A stretch of DNA of 64,000 nt from Euclidia mi (Eukaryota > Arthropoda > Insecta > Lepidoptera > Erebidae), in NCBI GenBank assembly GCA_944739405.2, contig OX123182.2, forward strand, positions 55,183,183 through 55,247,182. The letters run 5' to 3'. Within the stretch, counting starts at the first letter, position 1. Every line of letters begins with the position of its first letter. The translations under genes and the position numbers were made by a program. Under the pieces are notes generated by a model, which had not been told where the DNA came from, made no database searches, and saw only the letters and a list, made by a program, of their open reading frames with translations. Shown here piece by piece: positions 55,277 through 64,000 of this stretch.

Positions 55277-56026
55277 GTGCAGAACACGGTAGCTGCGCCT
55301 TCCGCGTCTGAGGGCGAAGTATCGTTGTGTACGACATCCATTGCGCGGGCGGCGCGCACGCGAGGACGGCACTCGCGCATCTATAATGATCCGCGCAGGG
55401 CCAAAACGCAGTGTACGGCGTCTAAGAAGGTACTGTTAGCGACAGCGCAAGTTATCGTATATGATGTTAATGGGTCGCCGCACATGGTACGTTGTCTGCT
55501 AGATAGCGCATCTCAGACCAATCTAATAACATCGGAATGCTTCAAACGCCTCGGATTATGGAATAACTTTAAAAATACGAACTCAATAATCCGAGGGATA
55601 GGCGGATCAGAAAAACATTGCAAGGGTTCCGTAGATATTAAAATACATTCGCGTTTTGATAGGAATATTAATTTTAACATTTCTTCGCTTATCGTGGAGC
55701 GTATCACGGACGCATTGCCGAACGCTAATGTAGACGTAGCATCACTCACTCATCTCGAGTTATTGCCGCTAGCCGACGCGGAGTTTGCGAATCCGGCAGG
55801 CATTGATCTTTTGATCGGAGCTTCAATATTTCCGCACTTGCTAATAACTAACATAGTACGTAGTGAGCGATATGATTTACCGCCCGCTATTGAGACGGTA
55901 TTTGGGTATGTGATTATGGGTACCGTACCTACGTTACATACTGCTCATTGTATTACGTCTTGTTGTTGTTCTGCTCTTCAAGAGATCAAGGTGGGTGCTA
56001 AAACTGTGTGTAAGATAAAGCACTAA
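55277..56026 (+). pseudogene. BEL/Pao aspartic protease region
   Basis: Continues the gag frame right behind its TAA. Contains VRCLLDSASQTNLITSECF, a retropepsin-like motif (LLDSAS, the BEL form with Asp-Ser-Ala), a hydrophobic LLIGASIFPHLL and ETVFGYVIMGTVP. The frame ends at 56024-56026 in front of a microsatellite that replaces the first half of the RT. Confidence 0.85.
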
Positions 56027-56027
56027 T

Positions 56028-56183
56028 TAGCTATGCTATGCTATGCTATGCTGTACTGTGCTATGCTATGCTATGCTATGCTATGCTGTGCTATGCTATG
56101 CTACGCTACGCTATGCTATGCTATGCTATGCTACGCTATGCTATGCTAAGCTACGCTACGCTACACTATACTATACTACACTT
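56028..56183. repeat. (ATGCT)n pentanucleotide microsatellite inside pol
   Basis: About 30 units of ATGCT with variants ACGCT, GTGCT, ATACT. It sits exactly where RT motifs before YMDD should be and reads through in one frame as low-complexity sequence. Confidence 0.95.
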
Positions 56184-56189
56184 CCGCTT

Positions 56190-56515
56190 TGTATATGGAT
56201 GACCTTGCCTGTAGTGTCATACCCGCTCCGCTAGAAATTTCGCTTTGTGTAGAGCTCATTCAGCTTTTCAAGTGAGGCCAGTTTGATCTTGTCAAATGGA
56301 CAAGCAACTCTAAGGAGGTTCTCGCACGCATACCAGATTCTCATAAGGCTTCTCCAGACATTGAGTTTGAGAAGTCTGTACCGCATAAGGTTCTCGGTTT
56401 ACGCTGGGACAAATCCTGCGATAGTTTTCGGTTTGACGTCTCACCGCCAGATGATAATTGCGCTAAGCGCACTATGCTGTCCACAGTGGCTCGACTATGG
56501 GACATAATGGGTTTG
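56190..56515 (+). pseudogene. BEL/Pao RT catalytic end
   Basis: One frame holds LYMDDLACSV (the catalytic YMDD) followed by a TGA near 56274; after a shift, FDLVKWTSNSKEVLARI, HKVLGLRWDKSCDSFRF and LSTVARLWDIMG run to about 56515. RT motifs upstream are missing. Confidence 0.8.
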
Positions 56516-57288
56516 TGGCTCTCACAATTTTGTACGCCAAGCTCTTGATCAAGGAGCTTTGGTTATCAAAGTGTGAGTGGGATGAAACACCCCCTGACCA
56601 TATTGTTGCCGCTTGGGGCCAGTTTTGTATTGAGCTTGCCGCGCTCAATCAAATTACTATTCCGCGTCATCTTGGGTTGGTACATGGATGTACCGTCAAC
56701 TTAATAGGTTTCGCTGACGCCAGCGAGCGTGCTTACGGCGGAGTCGTCTATCTGCAAGTCCGCATTGGTTCTAACTACTCGGTGCAGTTAGTTTGTGCCA
56801 AGTCTAAGGTCTCGCCTGTTAAAACCATTTCGGTTGCGAGACTGGCATTGTGCGCGGCTCTTCTGCTGTCTCAGTTGCTCCGCAAGATTCAAGACACAGT
56901 TTTGCCCCACTACCCCATTAATAAAATACACGCATTTTCCGACTCCAAAGTAATGCTCGCTTGGATTCGTTCTTCTCTTCACCGCTGGCAGACTTTTGTC
57001 GCCAACCGCGTTAGTAAATTGATTGAACTTGTTCCCGCTACTTGTTTCAATCACGTCGCGGGTTATCGTACTCGTCTTCAGGAAGAACTTTCTATAGATC
57101 ATTTTGACTGGAAGTTTATTCCACCAGCATCACCACATTTCGGTGGATGTTGGGCAAGCATAGTCAAAGTAATTAAAACGCATCTCTTCAAAGTTATAGG
57201 TCAACAGATCCTCTCTTACGAAGAGCCTTTAACTGTCCTTGCACAAGTCGAGGCACTGATCAATTCGCGTCCGCTTCCAACTCAGTGA
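56497..57288 (+). pseudogene. BEL/Pao RNase H fused to integrase end by deletion
   Basis: 263 codons. First part: LLIKELWLSKCEWDE, GFADASERAYGGVVYLQV and HAFSDSKVMLAWIRS, the BEL-type RNase H with its Asp residues, then FNHVAGYRTR. From about residue 207 it jumps to PPASPHFGGCWASIVKVIK and AQVEALINSRPLPTQ, which belong to the integrase end. The integrase zinc and most of the DDE core are gone, so the frame spans a clean internal deletion. Confidence 0.85.
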
Positions 57289-57503
57289 GATCTAGCCTGA
57301 AGTTGGACCTACCTCTTAGTTTAAGTATTTAGTTAGTAGTTTTCGCTATTATTGCGTTTGTAGTTTTCGCTAAAGTTAATTAAGATAAATTTTATTGTCA
57401 TATCGCTGTCTTAGCCTATTGATAGGTTATGCGGTATTACACCCAACATAGCTAAGTTCAATTCTATTTTTTTTAAAGGCAACCCTTTAGGGCCGTGGTG
57501 ATA

Positions 57504-57985
57504 TGGTAACGCCATCTACCTTCCTATCTATAACTAATCGCATCAACATCAATCGTTCCACGTACAAGTGTGAGCAATACCATATTTCCGTCTCCCTCTA
57601 TCCCACTCCCTGGAAGAGGCACTGCCTTTCGCCTGATTCGTCGGCGCGATCGTCGACGCGAGTGACAGTCCAGAACATTCCGCTCGCTGAGAACCTGTGT
57701 CCGCTATATCGTACCGCGCCGCACCGCTGTATGTAATTATTACCGCTTCCACCAAGGAAAACCCGCTCGCGAGTGAAGTGAAATCAAGCAGCTGCATCAC
57801 GAAATCACCAGGAGACTGCCCTTCGGAAACGAAGAAGATTGCCGTATAAGGTGAGTGCCCTCCATCCTTGAAATATCCTATACCCACTCACAATCACCTC
57901 TTCCTACATCCTCTTCCTTTAAATACAGTCCATTTTTTCCAAATCGCCTATAACCTACCTACGGTTTCGGTGTATCGCCGAACCA
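57504..57985 (+). repeat. 3' LTR of the BEL/Pao element
   Basis: 482 bp, few differences from 53191-53670 (for example cgtgatcgtcg against gcgcgatcgtcg). Confidence 0.85.
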
Positions 57986-58669
57986 AGCTATGTTCGGGGT
58001 AACACCCACATGCAATTTCTTTGGGGTAACACAAATCTCCTTTATTGGGCGGATACTTCTATACTTGTCGTATAACTGCAAAAAGTATTTACACATACAA
58101 ACTACTTAGAACTAAGACTGTAGTATGTTATCCGGTATTAGTGACGTTTCGCTAGAGTGGCCAATATGGCGACTGCGATTTGCAGATTTGTCTTGTCAAA
58201 ATACTCGACAATCCGAATTTTGCGGATATATGTTGTCGACTCGAAATCTTTCTTTTTTAATGTTTTGTTCTTCAGGTAAGGTTTCAATCGAGTCTACCGT
58301 ACCTCTTAACGAAATTATTGAGATGGATTTGACACTGCGATGGTAGCGCAGTCGGTCGGTTCCAATGTGAAACATTCCAAAATCAACATCTACTTACTTA
58401 CAAATTAAAAAATAACTAAATAACAATTTCCGGTTGACTAAATTGTGAATCTAAACCATTCTTAAGTCCCCTTGAACACACACAAAAAAATTCATTAAAA
58501 TCAGTCCAGTCGTTTAGGAGGAGTTCAGTGACATACACACGCACACAAGAAATGTATATATAAAGATATGTCTGATGTTGATTTATTTTGTTCAACTGGC
58601 TTTGTATGAGTTTATCTATGATATAATTAGATACTCACTATATCCATGTTGACTGACATGGGTAAAAAA

Positions 58670-58885
58670 GGGTATTTTTGAAGAAGTTGAAATAGAAGCA
58701 CTGATTAGTGGGGAACAACTCTGGTAACCTTACAAACATACAACCAACGGACGCAATAAACACCAAGACTCGAAACAACATTTTATGTACACACAAAGTG
58801 CTATCTTGTGTGGGGATTGAACCCACAATGCTCGGCGCAATGTCAAGCGGCGAGGCGGCCGCTTAAACGCTTAAGCCAACCTTGT
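58670..58885 (-). mobile_element. tRNA-like SINE, minus strand
   Basis: Reverse complement has GGTTGGCTTAAGCGTTTAAG (A box), TGGGTTCAATCCCCAC (B box), CACTTTGTGTGTAC and GTTTCGAGTC; related to 44403-44575 and 19081-19265. Confidence 0.7.
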
Positions 58886-59839
58886 TTAAATTCAGGTAGG
58901 TTTCCTGTGTTATGTTTATGTGCTTGATTTGCAGAGAATCTTTATATTTTTTATGATTTACAGGCTTGTTCCCTGTCTAAAACAAGGGTTTAGTATCAGT
59001 GTTGGCTTGTTTTATATTTTGTAGTGAAAAATAATAACAGATTTATTTGCTAAGCAAAACTACCATGGCTTGAACATTCTCCAAACCATATCGTGCGGTA
59101 TCCTGAGAGTGCCTGCCTGCTGTATGTCTTACAAAGTTCATAATATTCCTTATATTCAAAGAACCTGTTACTAAATGATATTTATTCCGTGACGCTCAAC
59201 TATAACAATATATTTTCTTTTAAGGTTATACTCGAATTTACTAAGCATGTCATATAGATAAAATTAGCGTTTGTACGCAGCTTCGCCGGCATGTTATGTT
59301 AATGAAAAGTGTACATTTTATAAAACAGAGATCAAACAGGCTCTATATTTCTAAATATACAAACTGTCATCCGTAAATTCAGTTCCTTGTGTGTCGCTTC
59401 TTAAAAAGGAGTTTTGCGTAGTCTGTATTTGTACCTGGGGCTTCAACTAGGTATATCAATGCCGAATTCCATCAAAATTAATTTAGTGGTTAAGCCGTAA
59501 AAGAGTAGAGAAACTGACAATATTTACCATTTATAATATTACATTTTTGCCTATCTCTATGGGGAAAATGCATGTGTCCATAAAAAAAATATCAACATGT
59601 GTACGCAATTGTAATGCTCATTTAGGTATGACTTAAAACAGGACATTTTCCACTTAAAACGCACATTTCTGCATGAAACATACACGGTGAAATGGCGCTT
59701 ACATAGTTTAATCTAATTACAATTATAATTAATCGGTGTACACTTCGCTCTTCCACGTATCTTGTGCATTCGAAGCCGCAATTTAGTTGCGGCTCACTGC
59801 CGCCGCGCGCCGCCGACATGCGCGGTGTTTGCTATCTAA
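58886..59839. other. Unit-2 non-coding end
   Basis: Aligns weakly with 24300-24800. No gene. A small fold-back AGCCGCAA/TTGCGGCT occurs near 59773-59794. Confidence 0.5.
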
Positions 59840-59995
59840 CACACTGAAATTACACGCAATTACTTCATATTTTGTAATAGAATATTTCTATTGTATTGTT
59901 TTAAAAGTTTGATTTGGATTAGAAAACACACTTGTTTGTTATGAGCACCTATTTTCGTGTACATTAATTTGTCAAAATTAATTTGGTTCTATAAT

Positions 59996-60164
59996 GCTCA
60001 GCACAGACACACGGTTATACTCGATAGTTTTACTCGAAACAAGTAAAAATCAACGTGTGGACTGCAAAACTCACACTTCGATGACATCAAATACACTGTA
60101 ATTTTACTCTAAGCGAGCCTTCGAGTCTGACTCGATCGAGTAAAACTGTATGTGAGTACGGAGC
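59996..60164. mobile_element. 169-bp MITE, absent from the 36.8-kb copy
   Basis: Inverted ends GCTCAGCACAGACAC and, reversed, GCTCCGTACTCACAT, with an inner matching AGTTTTACTCGA on both sides. The paralogue reads continuously from aattaattcgggt to aaaagacttgc. Confidence 0.65.
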
Positions 60165-60410
60165 TTTCAAAAGACTTGCAAGACAGTTGTTATAAAATTT
60201 TCGTCTAACATGACATGACATGTGTTAACGAAATTGTAAACGATGACAAATGGTTCTGATCACAGTCTTTTCGGTGAAAATTGGATTTTTTTTAAATTAT
60301 GTTTAATTTGATTTCGGTTAATATGTAGTGACGGGGCATCTTTACGTTTCAGTTTTAGCTTATAGACGTTTACAACAGAGCGGCGACTGTCCGACGTCAC
60401 ACAGACCAAT

Positions 60411-60612
60411 TTGAGTCAATCCATTGAAGGAATAAAAAGTTTCATACAAACTTTGACCCCTAGTTTTACCCCCTTAAAGGTGGAATTTCCAAAAATCCTC
60501 TCTTAGTGCTACCATACACTCCTCAAGGAACATACATGCTAAATTTCATCTTCTTGTGACCAGTAGTTTCGGCTGTAGCGTGTCTGTCAGTCAGTAACGC
60601 AAGATATTAAGA
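60411..60612 (-). mobile_element. Helitron 5' end, minus strand
   Basis: Minus strand starts TCTTAATATCTTGCGTTACTG, followed by CATGTATGTTCCTTGAGG and TATTCCTTCAATGGATTGAC, the 5' end and first minisatellite unit as at 2397. The 3' part is missing. Confidence 0.7.
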
Positions 60613-61432
60613 ATTGTTTACATGGCAGAAGTGTAAGTGTGTGAAATAGTTTTCACGACAGCTTTATTCAATTCATGACAAAAGTAATGTACAATATTGA
60701 AACGGTGTATAAATAAAAAAGAGTGATGAAATACGGTGATGTTAATTCGCGTCGTTGTCATCGCGGTTTTTTTATGATACCCAAAAATTCGAGTAATTTA
60801 AATTCTGTACATATAGAATTTAGCAAAGTATCTAATGATTCGAATACCATTGGTTAATTTAAGTTGGAGTAGAAGCCTGAAATATATTCTCTTTAGGTGC
60901 TCTTGTCGACTGCACGTTTTATTTCGGTACGGTGAGTTCATCGCGCCGTCGAAAACACGAGAGATGTTGTCCGTGATAGGTTTGAGACACGGCGATCCGC
61001 CGGAAAAACCCCATTAAATGAAATAAGTCATAATAATACATCTTGATGTACTAAAATTAACAAATCCTCTAAAATCTTTGATATAACGATGATGTAAATC
61101 ATTCAAAAAGACATTGGCGACGGGGCGGCACAAGATAACCGAGTTCGTGCAGCAAGCTTTGTAGCCTTAGATAACTTACCTAATAACTAACTAATAATGA
61201 AACGTGATACACGTTACGATTTTGCATTGGTATTTCCAAAAAATATGGAAAATGCATCCGCCAGGCTTCTGATTTAAACGCAAAGCCTTGGAATGGAATC
61301 GCGTCGCCGGCAATCCGATCATTTATCGTTCCTCAACTATTGTTGCAGATCAACATCGCTTGATATATAAATTAAATTTAATTTCTTAAAGACCGTTCGA
61401 CAACTTCAAATTTTTTGATTTTTGTATTGATT
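60613..61432. other. Unassigned non-coding stretch
   Basis: No gene or named repeat seen. Confidence 0.5.
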
Positions 61433-62564
61433 GTAATGGGAACCAGGTTGACGACACTGACTATCGGAAATGCTTTGACAGAATTAATCACAAATTGCTA
61501 ATTCATAAGATGGAGCTAATTGGCATACGGGAAGATCTTCTTAGATGGCTATCGTCATACATATCCAACAGGTCCCAAGCAGTGGTGATTAACAACTACA
61601 TTTCTAGTTGGGTCATAGTGCCGAGCGGAGTTCCCCAAGGATCTTTGCTCGGTCCTCTTTTGTTTTTAATATTTGTTAATGATGTCACTAGCTGCTTTCG
61701 CCACTCTAATTTATTAGCCTTCGCGAATGATATGAAAATATTTAAAGATATATCAACGTTAGCAGATGTCCATGCATTGCAAGCAGACCTGGATAGGCTC
61801 CAAGATTACTGTAAGAACAATATGCTTGATTTAAACCCCTCTAAGTGCTCTGTTATTACTTTCAGCAGAAAAACAAATATTATTATAGCAGATTATTATT
61901 TAGAAGCCCAAAAAATAACTAGGTGTCAAAACATACGCGATCTTGGTATTATTCAAGACTCGAAGCTACTGTATGATGACCACATTGAGACTATCGTAGC
62001 GAAAGCTTCTAAAGCACTGGGATTTGTGATACGCACATCAAATAGTTTTAAAGACGCAAAAACGTTCAAAATTCTATACTGTACATTTGGGTGCGCAGTA
62101 TTTTGGAATATGCCAGTCAAATATGGAACCCACGCTATGATATTTACATCTCTCGTATTGAAAACATTCAAAAAAGATTTATTAGATACTTCTGTTACCG
62201 GACAGGATGTACTTATAGTTCTGATGCATATTTAAATATTTGTTCAAAGTTCCATTTCTTACCATCAATCAAGCGTCGAGAAATAAGTGACCTAATATAT
62301 TTACTGAAAATAATTAATGCTAAGATTGATTGCCCTTCCTTAATATCTAGAATATCTTTAGATGTACCAGCTAAGGTCGTTAGACATTACACCCCTATTC
62401 ACGTTCCCGTAGTGTCTACAAATTACCGACAAAACTCATTCCTTTGGCGAGCTAACAATACCGTGAATAAATGCTGTAAATTTCATGAAATTGATATATT
62501 TAATGTAAAAGTGGAATCGGCGAGGCGGATGCTCAGTCTTGAATTCTTCAATAGATTTAAGTAA
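61433..62564 (+). pseudogene. LINE reverse transcriptase, frameshifted, catalytic Asp mutated
   Basis: DYRKCFDRINHKLL, SGVPQGSLLGPLLFLIFVND and then FANDMKIF where YADD is expected: the second-last catalytic Asp is Asn. Thumb follows with IRDLGIIQDSKLLYDDHI. Around 62085-62110 the frame shifts and continues in 62091-62564 with EYASQIWNPRYD, RRMLSLEFFNRFK, ending TAA. Non-functional. Confidence 0.88.
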
Positions 62565-62790
62565 TATTTTCTTAAACTTGTAAAAGTTGTAAGTTTTAGG
62601 TTTATAGCGTTATTGTTACAGTGTTTCTTTATACGATGGTCCACATATTGATTTTAGAGAATTGTATATTAGTGAAAACCTTTAATTGGCAAACTGTTGC
62701 TATAATTTCATAAATTTATATATTATTTTTACTTGCTGTTGGTTTTCCAAACATTAAATAAATAAACAAATAAATAAATATTATAAGACT
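61433..62790 (+). mobile_element. 5'-truncated jockey/CR1-like LINE
   Basis: Starts inside the RT and ends with a 3' UTR and a (TAAA)n-type tail at about 62755-62782. The flanking duplication is not clear. Confidence 0.85.
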
Positions 62791-63162
62791 TCCTAGTGAT
62801 TGTTTAATTGTATTAACTTACATACACACGGCTTCATATATTCCGCTTGAGAATAAATGTAAGTAGTTAGTTATATGGTTGAGTCAATGTAATGTTCCGT
62901 GGGAACACTGTGTGTTACAACGTATGTAACTGTGTTTGACTTTTAGACTACTTACCATGCTTAATTCAAATCCATCAAAAAAAAAAAGACTCATGAATAT
63001 GATTAACGATACTACATTTCTGTACAAATATTTCACTTCATTTCACAAAGGATAGATAAATGCTCATAAAACGAAATATATTATAGCACTATAATAATGT
63101 ACGAACATTTGTAAATTTTCAATTAATAATAATTTAAGTCGAAGCCGGCGACTGCCACAATC
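62791..63162. other. Unassigned non-coding stretch
   Basis: AT-rich, no feature recognised. Confidence 0.5.
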
Positions 63163-63420
63163 ATGAATATGTTATTAAGCGAACATAATGTTCTCGATAG
63201 GTATAAGCTTTTATCAACAGTTATGGAAGTCGAACGACGTAGGTACGCATATTTATTACACGAGTTGAATGAAACCTTACACACACTAACATGTTTATCA
63301 AACAAACGGTCACTTAAACCACTACGAAACGACTGTGCGGTATTCATTTTTATATTTCAAACCGCTATATTTTCTTTCTACTTTTTGTATGCTGTATACA
63401 TGAATTCCAGTCGTCCATAA
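63163..63420 (+). CDS. Hypothetical small ORF
   Basis: 85 codons from ATG to TAA. A charged N-terminal half (RYKLLSTVMEVERRRYAYLL, LNETLHTL) and a hydrophobic end FIFIFQTAIFSFYFLYAVYM that could be a membrane segment. No known family seen, no splice signals evident, and an antisense frame of similar length exists. Could be chance. Confidence 0.15.
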   Translation: MNMLLSEHNVLDRYKLLSTVMEVERRRYAYLLHELNETLHTLTCLSNKRSLKPLRNDCAVFIFIFQTAIFSFYFLYAVYMNSSRP

Positions 63421-64000
63421 TTTATGGTCCAAAGATAATTGCTGAGGAACGACTTTTATTTGCAGCTATCGAAAAGCTGATAGGCCCCTTTTCCTGTCAT
63501 GCGTATTTTCGTCCGCGCGTGGATCTGGTCCGCATGTGGGTGATAACACGCTCCTGACCACACGCAGGACAAAGATTGTGTTTGCTGCTGCAGTGTCGTG
63601 CGTGTCGCCAGTGACTCTCTCTGTATCAATTTTCATTACTTCATTGCGATTACAGTAAAACAGCACTGAAGGCAGAAGAAAGCCGTCCGCATCCGGATAG
63701 CACGCACGCAGGCTGCGCGTCAATTTTTCGTCGGTAAAATTTTGTAAATCTAGAACTTGTGCTCTTCATTAATTTTGTCCCTAAAACATCCACATTTTGT
63801 AAAGGCTTTTCCACTTGTAAAATCATACCCATAAGGCCTCATTTACGGAGACGCGGGGCGTCTCGCGTCGCGTGTGGCGTGACGTCTCGCGGCGCGTCGG
63901 ACGTTTTTTCTGTTTACGGTGGGGCGGCGCGTGAAGCGGCAGGCATCATCGCACGCGTAAACACAAACTTATAGCAATATACGACGTTGTTCATAGAGAA
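63421..64000. other. Right edge, with a GC-rich block
   Basis: 63835-63965 is strongly GC-rich (CGCGGGGCGTCTCGCGTCG and similar) after AAGGCCTCATTTACG, which resembles the beginning of a MITE; its other end, if any, is outside the window or at about 63953 (CGCGTAAAC). No gene. Confidence 0.4.

Larger units (their letters stand above)
53191..57985 (+). mobile_element. BEL/Pao LTR retrotransposon, decayed and internally deleted
   Basis: Paired LTRs, tRNA-Tyr primer site, gag, aspartic protease, RT remnant, RNase H and the very end of integrase, in BEL order. Flanking ATCTA (53186-53190) and AGCTA (57986-57990) may be a mutated 5-bp target duplication. Nested in a Helitron. Confidence 0.88.
53127..58566 (-). 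mobile_element. Helitron carrying a BEL/Pao element
   Basis: Left edge AGCTTTTGCCCGCGGCTTCG is the complement of the Helitron 3' end (CGAAGCCGCGGGCAAAAGCT); the CTAG is slightly degraded. Right edge, with GTGACATACACACGCAC and ATGTATATATAAAGA before host T, is the 5' TC end. The unit-1 copy passes near 23430-24230 without it (a PLE landed at nearly the same place, so the exact empty site is obscured). Confidence 0.65.
44170..60275. repeat. Segmental duplication, unit 2 right half (interrupted)
   Basis: Pairs collinearly with 18880-24800 and, at its end, with 36680-36985. Interrupted by a SINE and LINE fragment (46.05-47.29 kb), a full LINE (47478-52873) and the Helitron-BEL composite (53.1-58.57 kb). 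Confidence 0.82.

Noticed and set aside
1..64000. An undescribed defence or biosynthetic system
   Set aside because: No clustered enzymes, nucleases or immunity domains apart from transposon genes; the interest here is structural (duplications, fold-backs, empty sites).

Overview
The window reads as nuclear DNA of an insect, most probably a moth. It is AT-rich and contains almost no intact host genes. It is dense in transposable elements of the kinds typical of Lepidoptera: tRNA-headed SINEs, short Helitrons with TC and CTAG ends, CR1/jockey-type LINEs, a Penelope-like element (PLE), BEL/Pao and Ty3/gypsy retrotransposons, and many MITE-like inverted repeats. Nothing bacterial, viral or organellar was seen. 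The moth assignment is inference from element types and composition, not from a species-specific gene.

The only host gene I can support is a two-exon gene at 6154-7094 encoding a secreted stand-alone cathepsin propeptide (I29) type cysteine-protease inhibitor. A broken inverted paralogue lies at 39830-40735. A TATA-type core promoter with a short signal-peptide-like first exon is present three times (8.9, 37.5 and 41.9 kb), and a small open reading frame occurs as a diverged pair (22.5 and 45.6 kb).

The large-scale layout is a segmental duplication. Unit 1 runs from about 6.1 to 24.8 kb and unit 2 from about 36.7 to 60.3 kb. Unit 2 is itself rearranged: its start is an inverted copy (36.99-40.74 kb) abutting a forward copy (40.78-42.35 kb) through a perfect 34-bp palindrome. 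Because most later insertions hit only one unit, the other often preserves the approximate empty site. This resolves a LINE with nested PLE and DNA transposon (9.3-16.7 kb), two non-autonomous DNA transposons (19.9-22.1 kb), a full-length CR1-type LINE (47.48-52.87 kb), a Helitron carrying a BEL/Pao element (53.1-58.6 kb) and a 209-bp Helitron (41.2 kb).

Region by region: 0-6 kb holds Helitron, SINE and MITE debris; 6.1-9.3 kb the inhibitor gene and promoter block; 9.3-16.7 kb nested retroelements; 16.7-24.8 kb the rest of unit 1; 25.4-32.0 kb a decayed Ty3/gypsy element with paired LTRs and a 4-bp target duplication; 32.0-34.2 kb nested inverted repeats, a retroelement 3' end and a SINE; 34.2-36.7 kb mostly unassigned sequence; 36.7-60.3 kb unit 2; 60.4-64 kb a Helitron end, a 5'-truncated LINE and unassigned sequence. 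A recurring theme is perfect or near-perfect fold-backs with very short loops, most strikingly a 39-bp hairpin at 24877-24965 and twin GA-loop hairpins at 37388-37527. All alignments were made by eye, so boundaries can be off by a few bases and no percent identities are given.
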